Shown: positions 17,868 to 26,526 of the stretch, in pieces | Position numbering within the stretch: position 1 is the stretch's first letter | How the letters are laid out: the number at the start of each line of letters is the position of its first letter | Origin: JAEYOM01 sp036260935 | Lineage (GTDB): Bacteria > Bacillota > Clostridia > Acetivibrionales > DTU013 | Length of the DNA: 64,000 nucleotides | Assembly (NCBI GenBank): GCA_036260935.1 | Contig: DATALQ010000036.1 | Coordinates: forward strand, 14,747 to 78,746 | Direction: 5' to 3' | Notes under the pieces: generated by a model | Seen by the model: the letters and a program-made list of their open reading frames with translations, nothing else | What the model was told of the DNA's origin: nothing | Databases searched by the model: none | Made by a program: the position numbers and the translations under genes

Positions 17868-18765
17868 TTATTTCATCAGCATCCTGATATTTCTCGGTAT
17901 TGCCGGATACCATTCATCAAGGCCCAATTTGAATATCTTTTGTTTCGTACTCTCCTGAAAACTTTCAATTGGTTCTCCCTGCAGCAGCATTCCGGTTTCT
18001 TCTTCCGAAAATACAAAAAAAACCATCCATTTTATCTACGTGGCCGATATTCATCGGACATTTTTCCTGACATCTCAGGCAATCGTAACAGGTATGGTGG
18101 GCGGATGCGGGAAGCCACTCCGGAAATTCGCCCGGGACCTCGTTCATAGCAGACAAGCACTTTTGGTTGTCAATAAGGAACCTCTCGCTTCTTATTGCAC
18201 CTGTAGGGCAATTATTGATGCAGACTCTGCAGTTCTCGCACGCCTTGGCGGTAACCACCTGCCTCCATGGGTCCTCCTCACATGACATATCTGAAAAATA
18301 AGCGGCTAAGGAAAAGTTACTGCCCATCCTATCGATATATGTAATATTGTTTCTGCCGTACTCGGAGAGTCCGCTTTGAACACCGAGCCGCTTTAGCGGC
18401 AGGTTCCCGGCCTTTGTGGCATGATATCCGAAGCCTTCCAAAAAAGTTTTCAGATATTTGTCGGCTGCGTCGAGATCCGAACGAACAAGGCACTTGACGG
18501 AATATTCCCTGCCGTTGTTTGTGAAAATAACATCGGCGTAAAAAGGATGGGAAAGTGCCATCAAAATGACTGATCGCACTGGGAAATCCACGTCAGGAAT
18601 ATCATAACTGTATAAACTATTTACAATCCACTTCTGAAAACCATTAAGTTCCTCACCACGGGCAAATGTATCCAAATCGTTCTTCAAATCCGCGATACGG
18701 CGCGAAGGTATTATTTGAAGCCTGTCACCATGCTTTACAGCTTCATTTTTCAATAAGTTGTTCAT
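17868..18765 (-). pseudogene. 4Fe-4S (QueG-like) protein with a frameshift at an A8 run
   Basis: The first frame gives 266 residues with a double-cluster ferredoxin region (CENCRVCINNCPTG and CYDCLRCQEKCP), like epoxyqueuosine reductase relatives but without the B12-binding part. Coding signal does not end at the first stop (17965): removing one base from the eight-T run (18015-18022, A8 on the plus strand) opens a sensible continuation beginning FFVFSEEETGMLLQGE and ending at TAA 17868-17870, restoring about 298 residues. So either the gene is frameshifted or the run length is a sequencing error. The start has GGTGGAGG upstream. Its promoter at 18830-18858 shares the LexA-like block with DUF3795. 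Confidence 0.8.
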
Positions 18766-18829
18766 CTTGCAGCCTCCACCCTGTTACGCCTTTTCTGTCC
18801 AAAAACAGGCACCATGTGAATACAGTACA

Positions 18830-18858
18830 AGCTTATCAAACATATGTTCGATTGTCAA
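18830..18858 (-). promoter_or_regulatory. promoter with LexA-like palindrome for the 4Fe-4S gene
   Basis: Minus strand TTGACA (18858-18853), 17-base spacer and TAAGCT (18835-18830). The spacer holds CGAACATATGTTTG (18850-18837). The 22-bp block is identical to the one at 6774-6795 except for one base, and the -35 position relative to it is the same. Confidence 0.55.
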
Positions 18859-18893
18859 ATAATTCTATTTATAACATGAGATGTTTGAGTTCA

Positions 18894-19472
18894 TTACGAA
18901 TCCGACGGGTTATGCTTCAAAAGCTTGTCAATAGTGTCCTTCCGGACAACTTCACGCAGCTCTTCCATTACCTCGATACCCTTTACCTCTTCATTGGCAT
19001 AAACCTTGTTAAGTTCGAACTCCAACGGGATCCAGGTTTCGATCGGGGATTCGTTATGCTGTATCACGGCCTCGAGCTTGTCGAGCGCGTTGAACAGTCT
19101 GGCTTCTTTACTCTTTTGCTCCCTCATTTCAGTGAACAGGTCCTCTAGTTCACTGCCCAGCTCCTCGTCGAGCATTCCGATTATCTGATCAATAGCAGCC
19201 TCTTCCTTTTCTATGTCTTCGTCGTTTTTTTCAAAGCTTGGGATATCGCCGGCTATAGCCTCTCCCAAGTCATGGAACAGGCACATCTTCATAACTTTGT
19301 CCATATCGTATTCATGCTGTAATCTACTCTTTACCAGCCATGAAAAAACGCACAGCCTCCAACTATGCTCCGCAACGCTTTCCTGCCGCAGCGTCGACGT
19401 CCACGAATGGCGCAGTTCACATTTCAACTTCTCGGCCAAGCCCAGAAATTTCACAATATCTACAGGTTCCAT
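18894..19472 (-). CDS. HD-domain hydrolase (YfbR/HDDC2-like nucleotidase)
   Basis: A 192-residue HD phosphohydrolase. The metal ligands are visible as ESVAEHSWRLC (first His), CLFHDLGEAIAGDIP (HD pair) and a later NALDKLEAVIQH aspartate. This arrangement matches the YfbR/HDDC2 group, 5'-deoxynucleotidases acting on deoxynucleoside monophosphates. The start follows the nucleotidyltransferase stop by 9 bp with GAGGAGG between, so the two are coupled. Confidence 0.88.
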   Translation of the reverse strand: MEPVDIVKFLGLAEKLKCELRHSWTSTLRQESVAEHSWRLCVFSWLVKSRLQHEYDMDKVMKMCLFHDLGEAIAGDIPSFEKNDEDIEKEEAAIDQIIGMLDEELGSELEDLFTEMREQKSKEARLFNALDKLEAVIQHNESPIETWIPLEFELNKVYANEEVKGIEVMEELREVVRKDTIDKLLKHNPSDS

Positions 19473-19481
19473 GCTTCCTCC

Positions 19482-20294
19482 TCAAATCTCGCTGCAAATT
19501 ACTTTCAAATCCCTTACCAACCCGCACCATACATCATCGGAGCCTTTAATGCCCTCCGAGCTTGAGCCGAGCTTGATTGCCTCAAGCATTCTTTCATAAC
19601 AATTTTTCGGTTTTACGCTGAAAGAATCGATATATTGCCGAGTCCTTTTCCTGCTGGGAAAGTATGTTTCGTTGGCCGCATACAATGCCTGCAGATAATG
19701 ATCGAGCGCCGTTTCCAGGACGCGGTGGTAGAATAGCACATCCTTCCTCAGCAGTGCGCGGCCGAAATCCTCTTCATCGTATATCAGTCTGATATGATAG
19801 CTGACCAAAGCTTTTTTCAGTTTATCCGGGTAGACCGAAAGCTTCTCTTTTAGAGATGCGAATATTCCTTTTTCATCATATAAAATATTGATATTCTTTA
19901 ATGTAGCAAGGCGGCCTACCGGATAGAACCCGTTATCACAGTCCGGGTGCCTGCCATCCAGAACTTCGTCGACATACTTCAATGTATCGCCAATAGTAAA
20001 GTACATGAGCATGGTTTCCACGCCGTCTACGAGGAAGACATCGCCGGTACCCCAGTAACCGCCTTCGCATACGTTCATCGTACAGCTTTCGAAAAGCGAG
20101 CTGTCTTCATAATATAATGCCTTTCTTTCTTCATATCCCGGTATTCTGTCACCCAGCACGAATATGTCGATATCGGATTCTCCCGGCCTGGGAACTTCGT
20201 TAATGTCGCCTGTCTGCCCGATAGCCCATATTCCGTCGATAGAAGCTGCTTTATCCAATAGTTTTTCAATTTTATCCTTTATGCTAATATTCAT
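19482..20294 (-). CDS. nucleotidyltransferase-fold protein
   Basis: A 270-residue protein. Residues about 20-60 hold a nucleotidyltransferase-like signature, WAIGQTGDINEVPRPGESDIDIFVLG, in which the usual GS is replaced by GQTG and the catalytic pair is DID. Residues 140-270 are helical and resemble the C-terminal region of kanamycin-type nucleotidyltransferases (ALDHYLQALYAANETYFPSRK). Substrate could be a drug, nucleotide or protein. It is directly upstream of, and coupled to, the HD nucleotidase. Confidence 0.7.
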   Translation of the reverse strand: MNISIKDKIEKLLDKAASIDGIWAIGQTGDINEVPRPGESDIDIFVLGDRIPGYEERKALYYEDSSLFESCTMNVCEGGYWGTGDVFLVDGVETMLMYFTIGDTLKYVDEVLDGRHPDCDNGFYPVGRLATLKNINILYDEKGIFASLKEKLSVYPDKLKKALVSYHIRLIYDEEDFGRALLRKDVLFYHRVLETALDHYLQALYAANETYFPSRKRTRQYIDSFSVKPKNCYERMLEAIKLGSSSEGIKGSDDVWCGLVRDLKVICSEI

Positions 20295-20463
20295 AATGAC
20301 TCTCCAGTTGTAATATTTCTCTAATCAATGATTTTAGCCGCATCCAGTCATTCCGTCCAGATAAAGATTCTCTATAGCGATATTGCGGCTTCGTATACCT
20401 TAAAGTCATTTACCCGAACATGATCAAGTGTATGACTCTCAAAGCATCGGCATCGAACCTCTG

Positions 20464-21030
20464 TCAAAATCTTATCAGGAGCTTTCCTATAACATGATCC
20501 AGCGGTACACAGCCGATAATCCTGCTGTCGGTACTGTTATTCCGGTTGTCCCCCATGACAAACACGCTGCCCTCGGGTACGACTGTATTCCCTTCAGGGA
20601 AGAACTCCATCGTTTCCTTTATGTACGGTTCATCCAAAACCTCGCCGTTTCGGGTAAGAATATTATCTTTATAGCAAAAAACGTCGCCGGACTTTCCTAT
20701 TACTCTCTTTACCCAGTATATCTCATTATCGATGCCGAGTAGTTTATATGCGATGAGGTTGTATCTCAACGTGTCTATGATGTCGTCCTTAAAATTCCTT
20801 TCCCTGTCCACACGGCTGTCTATAATTACAATATCGCCGTAATCGATCTCCATTTTAAGCGAATGAGGCAGCTTATTGACCAGAATCTTATCCTGATCCA
20901 AAAGCGCCGGTGCCATCGACATCCCGTGAACATACGACGGCTGAGCTATAAATATTGTAATGACAAATGCTACTATTACAGCAATTGCTATATGAACAAA
21001 CCAATCCAAAACTTCCTTTAGTATTTTCAC
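20464..21030 (-). CDS. lepB: signal peptidase I
   Basis: A 188-residue S26 serine protease that removes signal peptides outside the membrane. One N-terminal membrane segment (HIAIAVIVAFVITIFIAQP) precedes the catalytic serine in VHGMSMAPALLDQDKILVNKL and the general-base lysine in YWVKRVIGKSGD. The later boxes VPEGSVFVMGDNRNNSTDSRIIG and GKLLIRF complete the family pattern. It is a full-length, probably active extra copy inside the accessory array with no obvious dedicated substrate next to it. Confidence 0.95.
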   Translation of the reverse strand: MKILKEVLDWFVHIAIAVIVAFVITIFIAQPSYVHGMSMAPALLDQDKILVNKLPHSLKMEIDYGDIVIIDSRVDRERNFKDDIIDTLRYNLIAYKLLGIDNEIYWVKRVIGKSGDVFCYKDNILTRNGEVLDEPYIKETMEFFPEGNTVVPEGSVFVMGDNRNNSTDSRIIGCVPLDHVIGKLLIRF

Positions 21031-21060
21031 AATACCACCTCCAGGTTTATTAATAAAACG

Positions 21061-21567
21061 TTACCACATTATCTTAATTTTTGAATAGATGTTGCTCGCG
21101 GCAAGTAACGGTACCGGCAAGTAAAACAAAACGAACAGTATACTCCGCTTCATATCACCCCAAAGTAATACTCCTAAAATATTCGCCAATATGAAACACC
21201 AAATGGCTATTTTGATATTCCTGCTTAGATTTGCCCTTTCTTCATCGATTACCATACAGTTGAAATATGCAGATTTGAATAGAAGAATTGCTATGAACTC
21301 GACGATGAAAAGGGCTCCGAAATAGAATATTAACGCGATCAGGAAAACAGGTGCAAACAGTAGGTTGAGCAATACGGAGAAATCCGATCCGTCCATCCAA
21401 AAATCTTTAACAAACATTTGAGAGAAAATTTTAATAACGTTGTCAAGCACTGAATTAATGCAAAAAAAGAAGAATACGCCAAGGATCCCGTATGTAATCA
21501 GGAATTTATACCACATATTATTAAAAGACCTTATTTGCACCTGCTTTTTGCTGTTACCGTTGACCAT
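21061..21567 (-). CDS. integral membrane protein, unknown function
   Basis: About 168 residues with four strongly hydrophobic segments (FLITYGILGVFFFFCI, LLFAPVFLIALIFYFGALFIVEFIAILLF, IAIWCFILANILGVLLW, ILFVLFYLPVPLLAA). No conserved catalytic motif seen. ATG 21567 has AAGGGA seven bases upstream; the in-frame start at 21600 has none. Confidence 0.65.
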   Translation of the reverse strand: MVNGNSKKQVQIRSFNNMWYKFLITYGILGVFFFFCINSVLDNVIKIFSQMFVKDFWMDGSDFSVLLNLLFAPVFLIALIFYFGALFIVEFIAILLFKSAYFNCMVIDEERANLSRNIKIAIWCFILANILGVLLWGDMKRSILFVLFYLPVPLLAASNIYSKIKIMW

Positions 21568-21600
21568 ACATTTTCCCTTCTTCACCCGTCTTGCAGACAA

Positions 21601-22170
21601 TTATAATGCTTGATCAGGCGCATTTGAACTCAACTTCACATCAGGGAGTTTCCTGATTTCCGTGAACAATAATAAGCAAAAGGCAATCTCAAACAATACC
21701 ATCATTGCAGAGACTATAAACGCATTGAAATTTATTCCTACGATCAAGGCAGCAATAGGAATGATTATTGAAAGTGTCATGTAGCTTCTCGATTTATACA
21801 GCCATCCGAACGGCATAAGATGTGCACCGAAGACAATAGCCAGGACCATTACCATTTTATCGGGGACAGTCGGATAAACCCACATCACTATGAGCAGATA
21901 AACGATCTGATTTACCGAAAACAGTATGCCCAGCTTCGTCAGCGGGTTCCCCTTATTTGAGAAATCGACCCCGATTATTTTCGATACTGCAAACGCAATC
22001 GGCATCAGCGGCGCTGAAAAACAAAAAGTCAGAAGATCCTTTGCCAGTATTGGCAATTCGGTAAAATGGACCACAGCGATAGCTATCCAGATAAAAACGG
22101 ATGCGATAATAAAATGTAAGCCCTTTTTCTGCTTGACTGCACAATCCAAACGTAATTGTTCCAGTTCCAT
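21601..22170 (-). CDS. membrane protein, probably DUF7010 family
   Basis: About 189 residues with six predicted membrane spans. It opens MELEQLRLDCAVKQKKGLHF followed by IIASVFIWIAIAVVHF, the pattern I associate with DUF7010-type proteins of unknown function; this naming is from memory and tentative. It precedes the other membrane gene by 33 bp on the same strand, so the two may form a pair. Confidence 0.6.
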   Translation of the reverse strand: MELEQLRLDCAVKQKKGLHFIIASVFIWIAIAVVHFTELPILAKDLLTFCFSAPLMPIAFAVSKIIGVDFSNKGNPLTKLGILFSVNQIVYLLIVMWVYPTVPDKMVMVLAIVFGAHLMPFGWLYKSRSYMTLSIIIPIAALIVGINFNAFIVSAMMVLFEIAFCLLLFTEIRKLPDVKLSSNAPDQAL

Positions 22171-22341
22171 ACAGACCCACCATATTCCTTTCAAACGATT
22201 ATTTTCAGATTTTCAAGTACCCTTCACAACTATACTTTTGTAAGATCTTTCTCAAAGTAAACCATGTCAGTCAATTCAGTTCGGGCATTGGTACCCTGTT
22301 ATTTCCACCGACATTTATTCCCCGCCGCCACCTTCCTATCT

Positions 22342-22989
22342 TCACACAACAGGCCCGCGATCCAAATCACTATAGGGATAGAAACCTTTTTCCTTAAGTA
22401 ACTTAAACAATTCGGCACTTCCGTTTTTCATAGCATATTCCATTTCACTTCTAAACAATTCTATACATACCAGGAAACCATATTTTTTACCATCTATAAT
22501 AAAGTCAATATTATCTTTTTTGAAGTCATCAAAAATCAGACAAATATTCTCTTCTCCTTCTTTGCCAGGTATTTCGCAAGTCTCACCCGGTTCCAGTTTA
22601 GCATGAAAAGAGTAATTCCCTATGCTAGTAAAAATTCCGCACAAGTGTCTTTCCAGCTTGCAAAATGGATCATTTACGTCATTTATTCGTTGATCGTTTA
22701 CTTTAATCTTCGTGAAAGCTAATAATTCATACATACCATTTCTATTGGGAATTGGACCTTTATTCACATAATCTACCAGCTCCATAGTTGCAAATGCTGT
22801 ACCTTCAATTGCATGAGGGTATATATACATGTCCACTGCACCTCCTGCACTGAAAGGAACTATGGCATGGCTCACCAAGTGAAATTGCTCCCCTAATATG
22901 CCATCCATAATCTTTTCTTTCTTTTGAAAAAATTCATTTAACTTTTCTTCGGAGATCTCTTTCTTAAATAACTTATCAAGTATACCCAT
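22342..22989 (-). CDS. suppressor-of-fused (SUFU) domain protein
   Basis: A 215-residue protein matching bacterial SUFU-domain proteins. Marks are HLVSHAIVPFSAGGAVDMYIYPH, GMYELLAFTKIKVN and the C-terminal FLVCIELFRSEMEYAMKNG with LLKEKGFYPYSDLDR. In bacteria this fold is frequent among immunity proteins of polymorphic toxin systems. No toxin gene is visible next to it, so it is either an orphan immunity protein or has another role. Confidence 0.8.
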   Translation of the reverse strand: MGILDKLFKKEISEEKLNEFFQKKEKIMDGILGEQFHLVSHAIVPFSAGGAVDMYIYPHAIEGTAFATMELVDYVNKGPIPNRNGMYELLAFTKIKVNDQRINDVNDPFCKLERHLCGIFTSIGNYSFHAKLEPGETCEIPGKEGEENICLIFDDFKKDNIDFIIDGKKYGFLVCIELFRSEMEYAMKNGSAELFKLLKEKGFYPYSDLDRGPVV

Positions 22990-23013
22990 ATAATACCTCC
23001 CAAAATAATAGAG

Positions 23014-23424
23014 TTAAAAAAGCCTGACAATGCAGATCATAGTAGCCACTCCGGCAACAGCGTTTACATATATGATAATATTCGATATCGGTAAATCGAA
23101 TTTGCCTTTCCGTTTGACCAAAACTTTATGAACGATTAAAGGGATGATTCCTCCGATTCCAAATATTATTCCGATAATCATTCCGGCAACGGAGAGTTTC
23201 TCTACTTCTATTGCTCCATACAGCATTAAAAATATTACGGGAATATGCAATAAAAGAAAGCCCGTTATTTTCCCCGGTAGCTTTAAAATCTCCCATTCCT
23301 TTTCATATGCCGATTCAATTTCATGCAACAGCAGCAATACAGCGTTAAGTATGAACAACGAAGTTATAAGCTTCACAAACCACTTCCTTTCAAGCATCCG
23401 GCTAACATTCCGTCCCTGAAACAT
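23014..23424 (-). CDS. four-TM membrane protein, unknown
   Basis: 136 residues with four hydrophobic segments: LITSLFILNAVLLLLHEIE, ITGFLLLHIPVIFLMLYGAI, VAGMIIGIIFGIGGIIPLIVH and IIIYVNAVAGVATMICIV. The start could be 23424 or the internal Met at 23397. No family recognised. It is the first gene (promoter side) of the long minus-strand array, facing away from the plus-strand gene at 23616. Confidence 0.65.
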   Translation of the reverse strand: MFQGRNVSRMLERKWFVKLITSLFILNAVLLLLHEIESAYEKEWEILKLPGKITGFLLLHIPVIFLMLYGAIEVEKLSVAGMIIGIIFGIGGIIPLIVHKVLVKRKGKFDLPISNIIIYVNAVAGVATMICIVRLF

Positions 23425-23615
23425 AAACTACAATTTAAATAGTAGCATACTTTTCCATATTGTTACTACTACTTTCTCGTTTTGTTATGATCCGTGGGCT
23501 GAAGTTAAGAAATTATCATTATATTCCAATAAAAGCCGATATATATAATGTTACAAAATTACCGGTTAAGGACAACCGGGCCAATGGACTCATATAATGC
23601 AAGGAGGCAGAGATT

Positions 23616-24794
23616 ATGAGGATCGAGAGTTCATCCGTACAATTGTACGGAGCCAGCACATCTGTCGAAAAGACTACCAGAGATGAATCGCTGAAAGCAT
23701 GGGTCGGCAACACCAGACCTGCCTTTGAAGGCGAAAAAGACACTGTTCCTTTTCTCTCGGATCAGGAGGGCGAGTATCTGGTCAATCGCACCTCAAAGAT
23801 CATAAAGAAGTTTGTTGAACTAAACGGGGCTACCCTGCAGCTGTCACCAGAGGGCAGGAAAGCGCTGGCCGATCAGATAGCGGACCAGATAGCGGGTGAG
23901 CTGCCTGATACCCCGCAGGCCGGCGTTTCCGATGCATCCTGTGTAGCCGGTGACGACGAGGATCTGCTTCAGCTCAGCGACAAGGATAAACAAAAGATAT
24001 ATTTGCTTGAGAGAATGATAGAATTTCTCACAGGCAAGAAGTTCAAGTTCGTAGTGCCCAAAAATATAGAGCTTGACGGTGCAAAAGCGCCTCCGCAGGC
24101 GCAAGGGCAGGCGCCACAGCGGTCAGGTTGGGGGCTCGAGTACGATTATCACGAGGCACATTACGAAAAGCAGACAGTATCATTTTCAGCAGACGGTACT
24201 GTTAAAACGGCAGACGGAAAAGAGATCAGCTTCGACCTGGATCTCAATATGAGCCGCGAATTTGCATCGAGGCTGGATATTTCGCTCCGGGCCGGCGATG
24301 CGGCAAGGGTCGATCCATTGGTGGTCAATTTCGGTAGTCCTTCAGCATCGTTGACGGATAACAAAATAAGCTTCGATATCGACTCCGACGGTACTGAAGA
24401 CCAGATCTCCTTCGTCAAGGAGGGCAGCGGCTTCCTTGCCCTGGATATCAATAACGACGGTATGGTCAACAATGGTTCGGAACTGTTCGGACCCGGGAGC
24501 GGAAACGGCTTCGCCGATCTGGCAAATTACGATGCGGACGGCAACAACTGGATCGATGAAAATGACGACATCTATGACAAGCTGCGCATATGGACAAAGG
24601 ATGAAAACGGCAATGATCAGCTCTTTGCTCTGGGTGCAAAGGGGATAGGTGCGATCTTCCTGGGTAACGTCGGTACGTCGTATGCCCTAAAAAATGATCA
24701 AAACAAGGAACTTGGCAGCATAGCGCGCAGCGGAATATTTCTGACAGAGAAGGGCGTTGCGGGAACAATTCAGCATGTAGATCTGACGGTATGA
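23616..24794 (+). CDS. uncharacterised protein with Ca-binding-like Asp/Asn repeats
   Basis: A 392-residue protein without a signal peptide. The N-terminus MRIESSSVQLYGASTSVEKT...ESLKAWVG is a signature I have seen on uncharacterised bacterial proteins. The C-terminal third contains Asp-rich loops (FDIDSDGTEDQISF, LDINNDGMVNNGSELFG, YDADGNNWIDENDDIYD) that look like EF-hand or dockerin-type calcium sites. AAGGAGG lies eight bases before ATG. The gene is isolated, divergent from the array and ended by a strong terminator. Function unknown. Confidence 0.75.
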   Translation: MRIESSSVQLYGASTSVEKTTRDESLKAWVGNTRPAFEGEKDTVPFLSDQEGEYLVNRTSKIIKKFVELNGATLQLSPEGRKALADQIADQIAGELPDTPQAGVSDASCVAGDDEDLLQLSDKDKQKIYLLERMIEFLTGKKFKFVVPKNIELDGAKAPPQAQGQAPQRSGWGLEYDYHEAHYEKQTVSFSADGTVKTADGKEISFDLDLNMSREFASRLDISLRAGDAARVDPLVVNFGSPSASLTDNKISFDIDSDGTEDQISFVKEGSGFLALDINNDGMVNNGSELFGPGSGNGFADLANYDADGNNWIDENDDIYDKLRIWTKDENGNDQLFALGAKGIGAIFLGNVGTSYALKNDQNKELGSIARSGIFLTEKGVAGTIQHVDLTV

Positions 24795-24833
24795 TAAACA
24801 AGTGCATATAAAAATAACAGAAGCATTTATAAA

Positions 24834-24875
24834 GAGTGCCTTGTCTGCCGATCGGGCAAGGCACTCCAGCTTTTT
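24834..24875 (+). terminator. rho-independent terminator, convergent
   Basis: A 10-bp perfect stem (GAGTGCCTTG at 24834-24843 with CAAGGCACTC at 24858-24867) followed by CAGCTTTTT. It ends the plus-strand gene at 23616; the minus-strand gene at 24890-26365 converges on it. Confidence 0.85.
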
Positions 24876-24889
24876 ACCCGTTCCGATAA

Positions 24890-26365
24890 TTATTTGAAAA
24901 ATTCCTTCAGAAGCTCCGGAGTGAAATCATCTAACATAGGATAACTGCTTCTGTTCTGCTCGTAGTCGTTCAGCTTATTGTACAATGTACCGACCTTCCT
25001 GAAGCCATTTCTCGTCTCAGGATTTATTATTCTGGTCATGGCTTCGCTTTCACCGAAAATGCTTTTAAATATCCTGGCTTCAACAGCCCTTACAATATTT
25101 TCATCAGAAATTCTGTTCCATGGGAAGCCCTTATCAACATAAAACTGCGAAATATAGTCACTCTTGTTTTTGGATTGGCTCAAACTGCTTATCAGCTGAT
25201 TGTTTGAAGAGACGGGGGTGTTTATATAAGAGTGGAGAAACTCATGGACCGACGTCCCCAATATATTGTCATAATCGATTTCATCGTTGCCGTTGGAATA
25301 CTTGTAAGGAAATTGTATGCTGGCCAGCACATCGTTATTTCCGAACTTTAATGATGCAAAAGAGCCTATATTCCGGTAGAAAGAAATTATCGTCTTATAT
25401 TTAATCTTCTCACCGGGATAGTATTTTTGCCTGTTTCCGGTATACTCCTCCATCGCCCTGATAAGCTCTTCGGGCTCTGAGCCTGATATCTGGGACACTA
25501 TTGTGCTTTTCAGGCTTTCATAAAATTTTGAGTTTTGTTTAAAAAACTCCTCCGCGTTTGTGTCTGCATAGAATTTCTTCAATTGCTCCAGAAATTCCTG
25601 GGTGTTGCCTATATAGCTGTAATCAGGGAAGTTATAAACCTGTTTCAATTCAGGAAGCTCAGAGCACGATAACAGCAGCCCGAATATGTTGCTTTTAACA
25701 TCTTTTCCCGAGACATACTGAAAGAAATTCAGTATAAATTCATGGTCCTTATAAGGCGAGAAATACTCCTTTGCCTTTTTGTACAGTTCCTTTTGATCAG
25801 TATTCGGCAAAATGTATGGATTGTTGAAATCATAATAAAGAGCAGCGGCAATCAAAAATGTATCGATGTTTCTGTTTGTACATATCATGTAATCGACGTC
25901 GCCGGTTTTTTCAGATATAATTCCCTCAGGCTTGAATTCATAAGTGATCGACACTGTTCTTGTGCTGCCTGTCCATGTAATCTCCGCACCGAAGCTTTCG
26001 GAAATGAATCTTGCCGGCACCATTGTACTTCCATTGACAATAGTACCCGGGACATCAAGGTTGACAGGCTTACCGTCTACATAAGCAGTTTTGTTGCCTA
26101 TCTGCAGTTCGATTTTTGTATTTCCCTTTATCCCTGTAACTTTTTTATTTTTATTGTCCCAGTCTACCGAAGCCCCGAATGCTTCGAATATTGCCCTTAA
26201 TGGGACCAGTGTACTTCCGCCGGATATTACCGGTGCAACTTCGAATTCTGCCGGTATATCATTGATGGTAACCTGTATCGGTTCCTGAGCCGCCCCGGCC
26301 GGCACGGAAATCGAGGATAAGAGCAACACGGTAATTAATATACAAAAGATTTTTCGAATATACAT
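24890..26365 (-). CDS. secreted stalk-domain protein with HEXXH peptidase-like region (DUF4932)
   Basis: A 491-residue exported protein. A signal peptide (FCILITVLLLSSISVPAGAA) is followed by a copper-amine-oxidase N-terminal-like stalk domain (about 30-145: STLVPLRAIFEAFGASVDWD, then STMVPARFISESFGAEITW). The remainder resembles DUF4932 and contains GTSVHEFLHSYIN near residue 373, an HEXXH zinc signature; a downstream acidic ligand could lie in VRAVEARIF. It is probably a cell-wall-associated metallopeptidase; activity is inferred. It has its own promoter region and no partner gene. Confidence 0.82.
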   Translation of the reverse strand: MYIRKIFCILITVLLLSSISVPAGAAQEPIQVTINDIPAEFEVAPVISGGSTLVPLRAIFEAFGASVDWDNKNKKVTGIKGNTKIELQIGNKTAYVDGKPVNLDVPGTIVNGSTMVPARFISESFGAEITWTGSTRTVSITYEFKPEGIISEKTGDVDYMICTNRNIDTFLIAAALYYDFNNPYILPNTDQKELYKKAKEYFSPYKDHEFILNFFQYVSGKDVKSNIFGLLLSCSELPELKQVYNFPDYSYIGNTQEFLEQLKKFYADTNAEEFFKQNSKFYESLKSTIVSQISGSEPEELIRAMEEYTGNRQKYYPGEKIKYKTIISFYRNIGSFASLKFGNNDVLASIQFPYKYSNGNDEIDYDNILGTSVHEFLHSYINTPVSSNNQLISSLSQSKNKSDYISQFYVDKGFPWNRISDENIVRAVEARIFKSIFGESEAMTRIINPETRNGFRKVGTLYNKLNDYEQNRSSYPMLDDFTPELLKEFFK

Positions 26366-26422
26366 AATATCCCCCTTTCGCCAAATAATTGAAACCGTTT
26401 AATAATTGTACCATATAAATAC

Positions 26423-26456
26423 AAAAAAAGCAGCCGGTAAAAAATATACCAACTGC
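26423..26456 (-). terminator. rho-independent terminator after the EamA gene
   Basis: Minus strand: GCAGTTGGTA, a seven-base loop, TACCGGCTGC, then TTTTTTT (26429-26423). It closes the ABC/EamA transcript. Confidence 0.85.
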
Positions 26457-26526
26457 TGATCTGTGTATTCTTTCAGTCCTGCCCGTCCAATCCGGCACGT
26501 TCCGGTTTGGCTCGCTCCCGATTGTC

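Noticed and set aside
5752..23424. Integron gene-cassette array
   Set aside because: No attC-like sites with GTTRRRY/RYYYAAC cores and no integrase seen; gene gaps are often 10-40 bp or overlaps.
23535..23542. GCCGATAT, a sigma-D-like -10 box upstream of the gene at 23616
   Set aside because: No TAAA-type -35 at the required 15-base distance, and no motility genes nearby.
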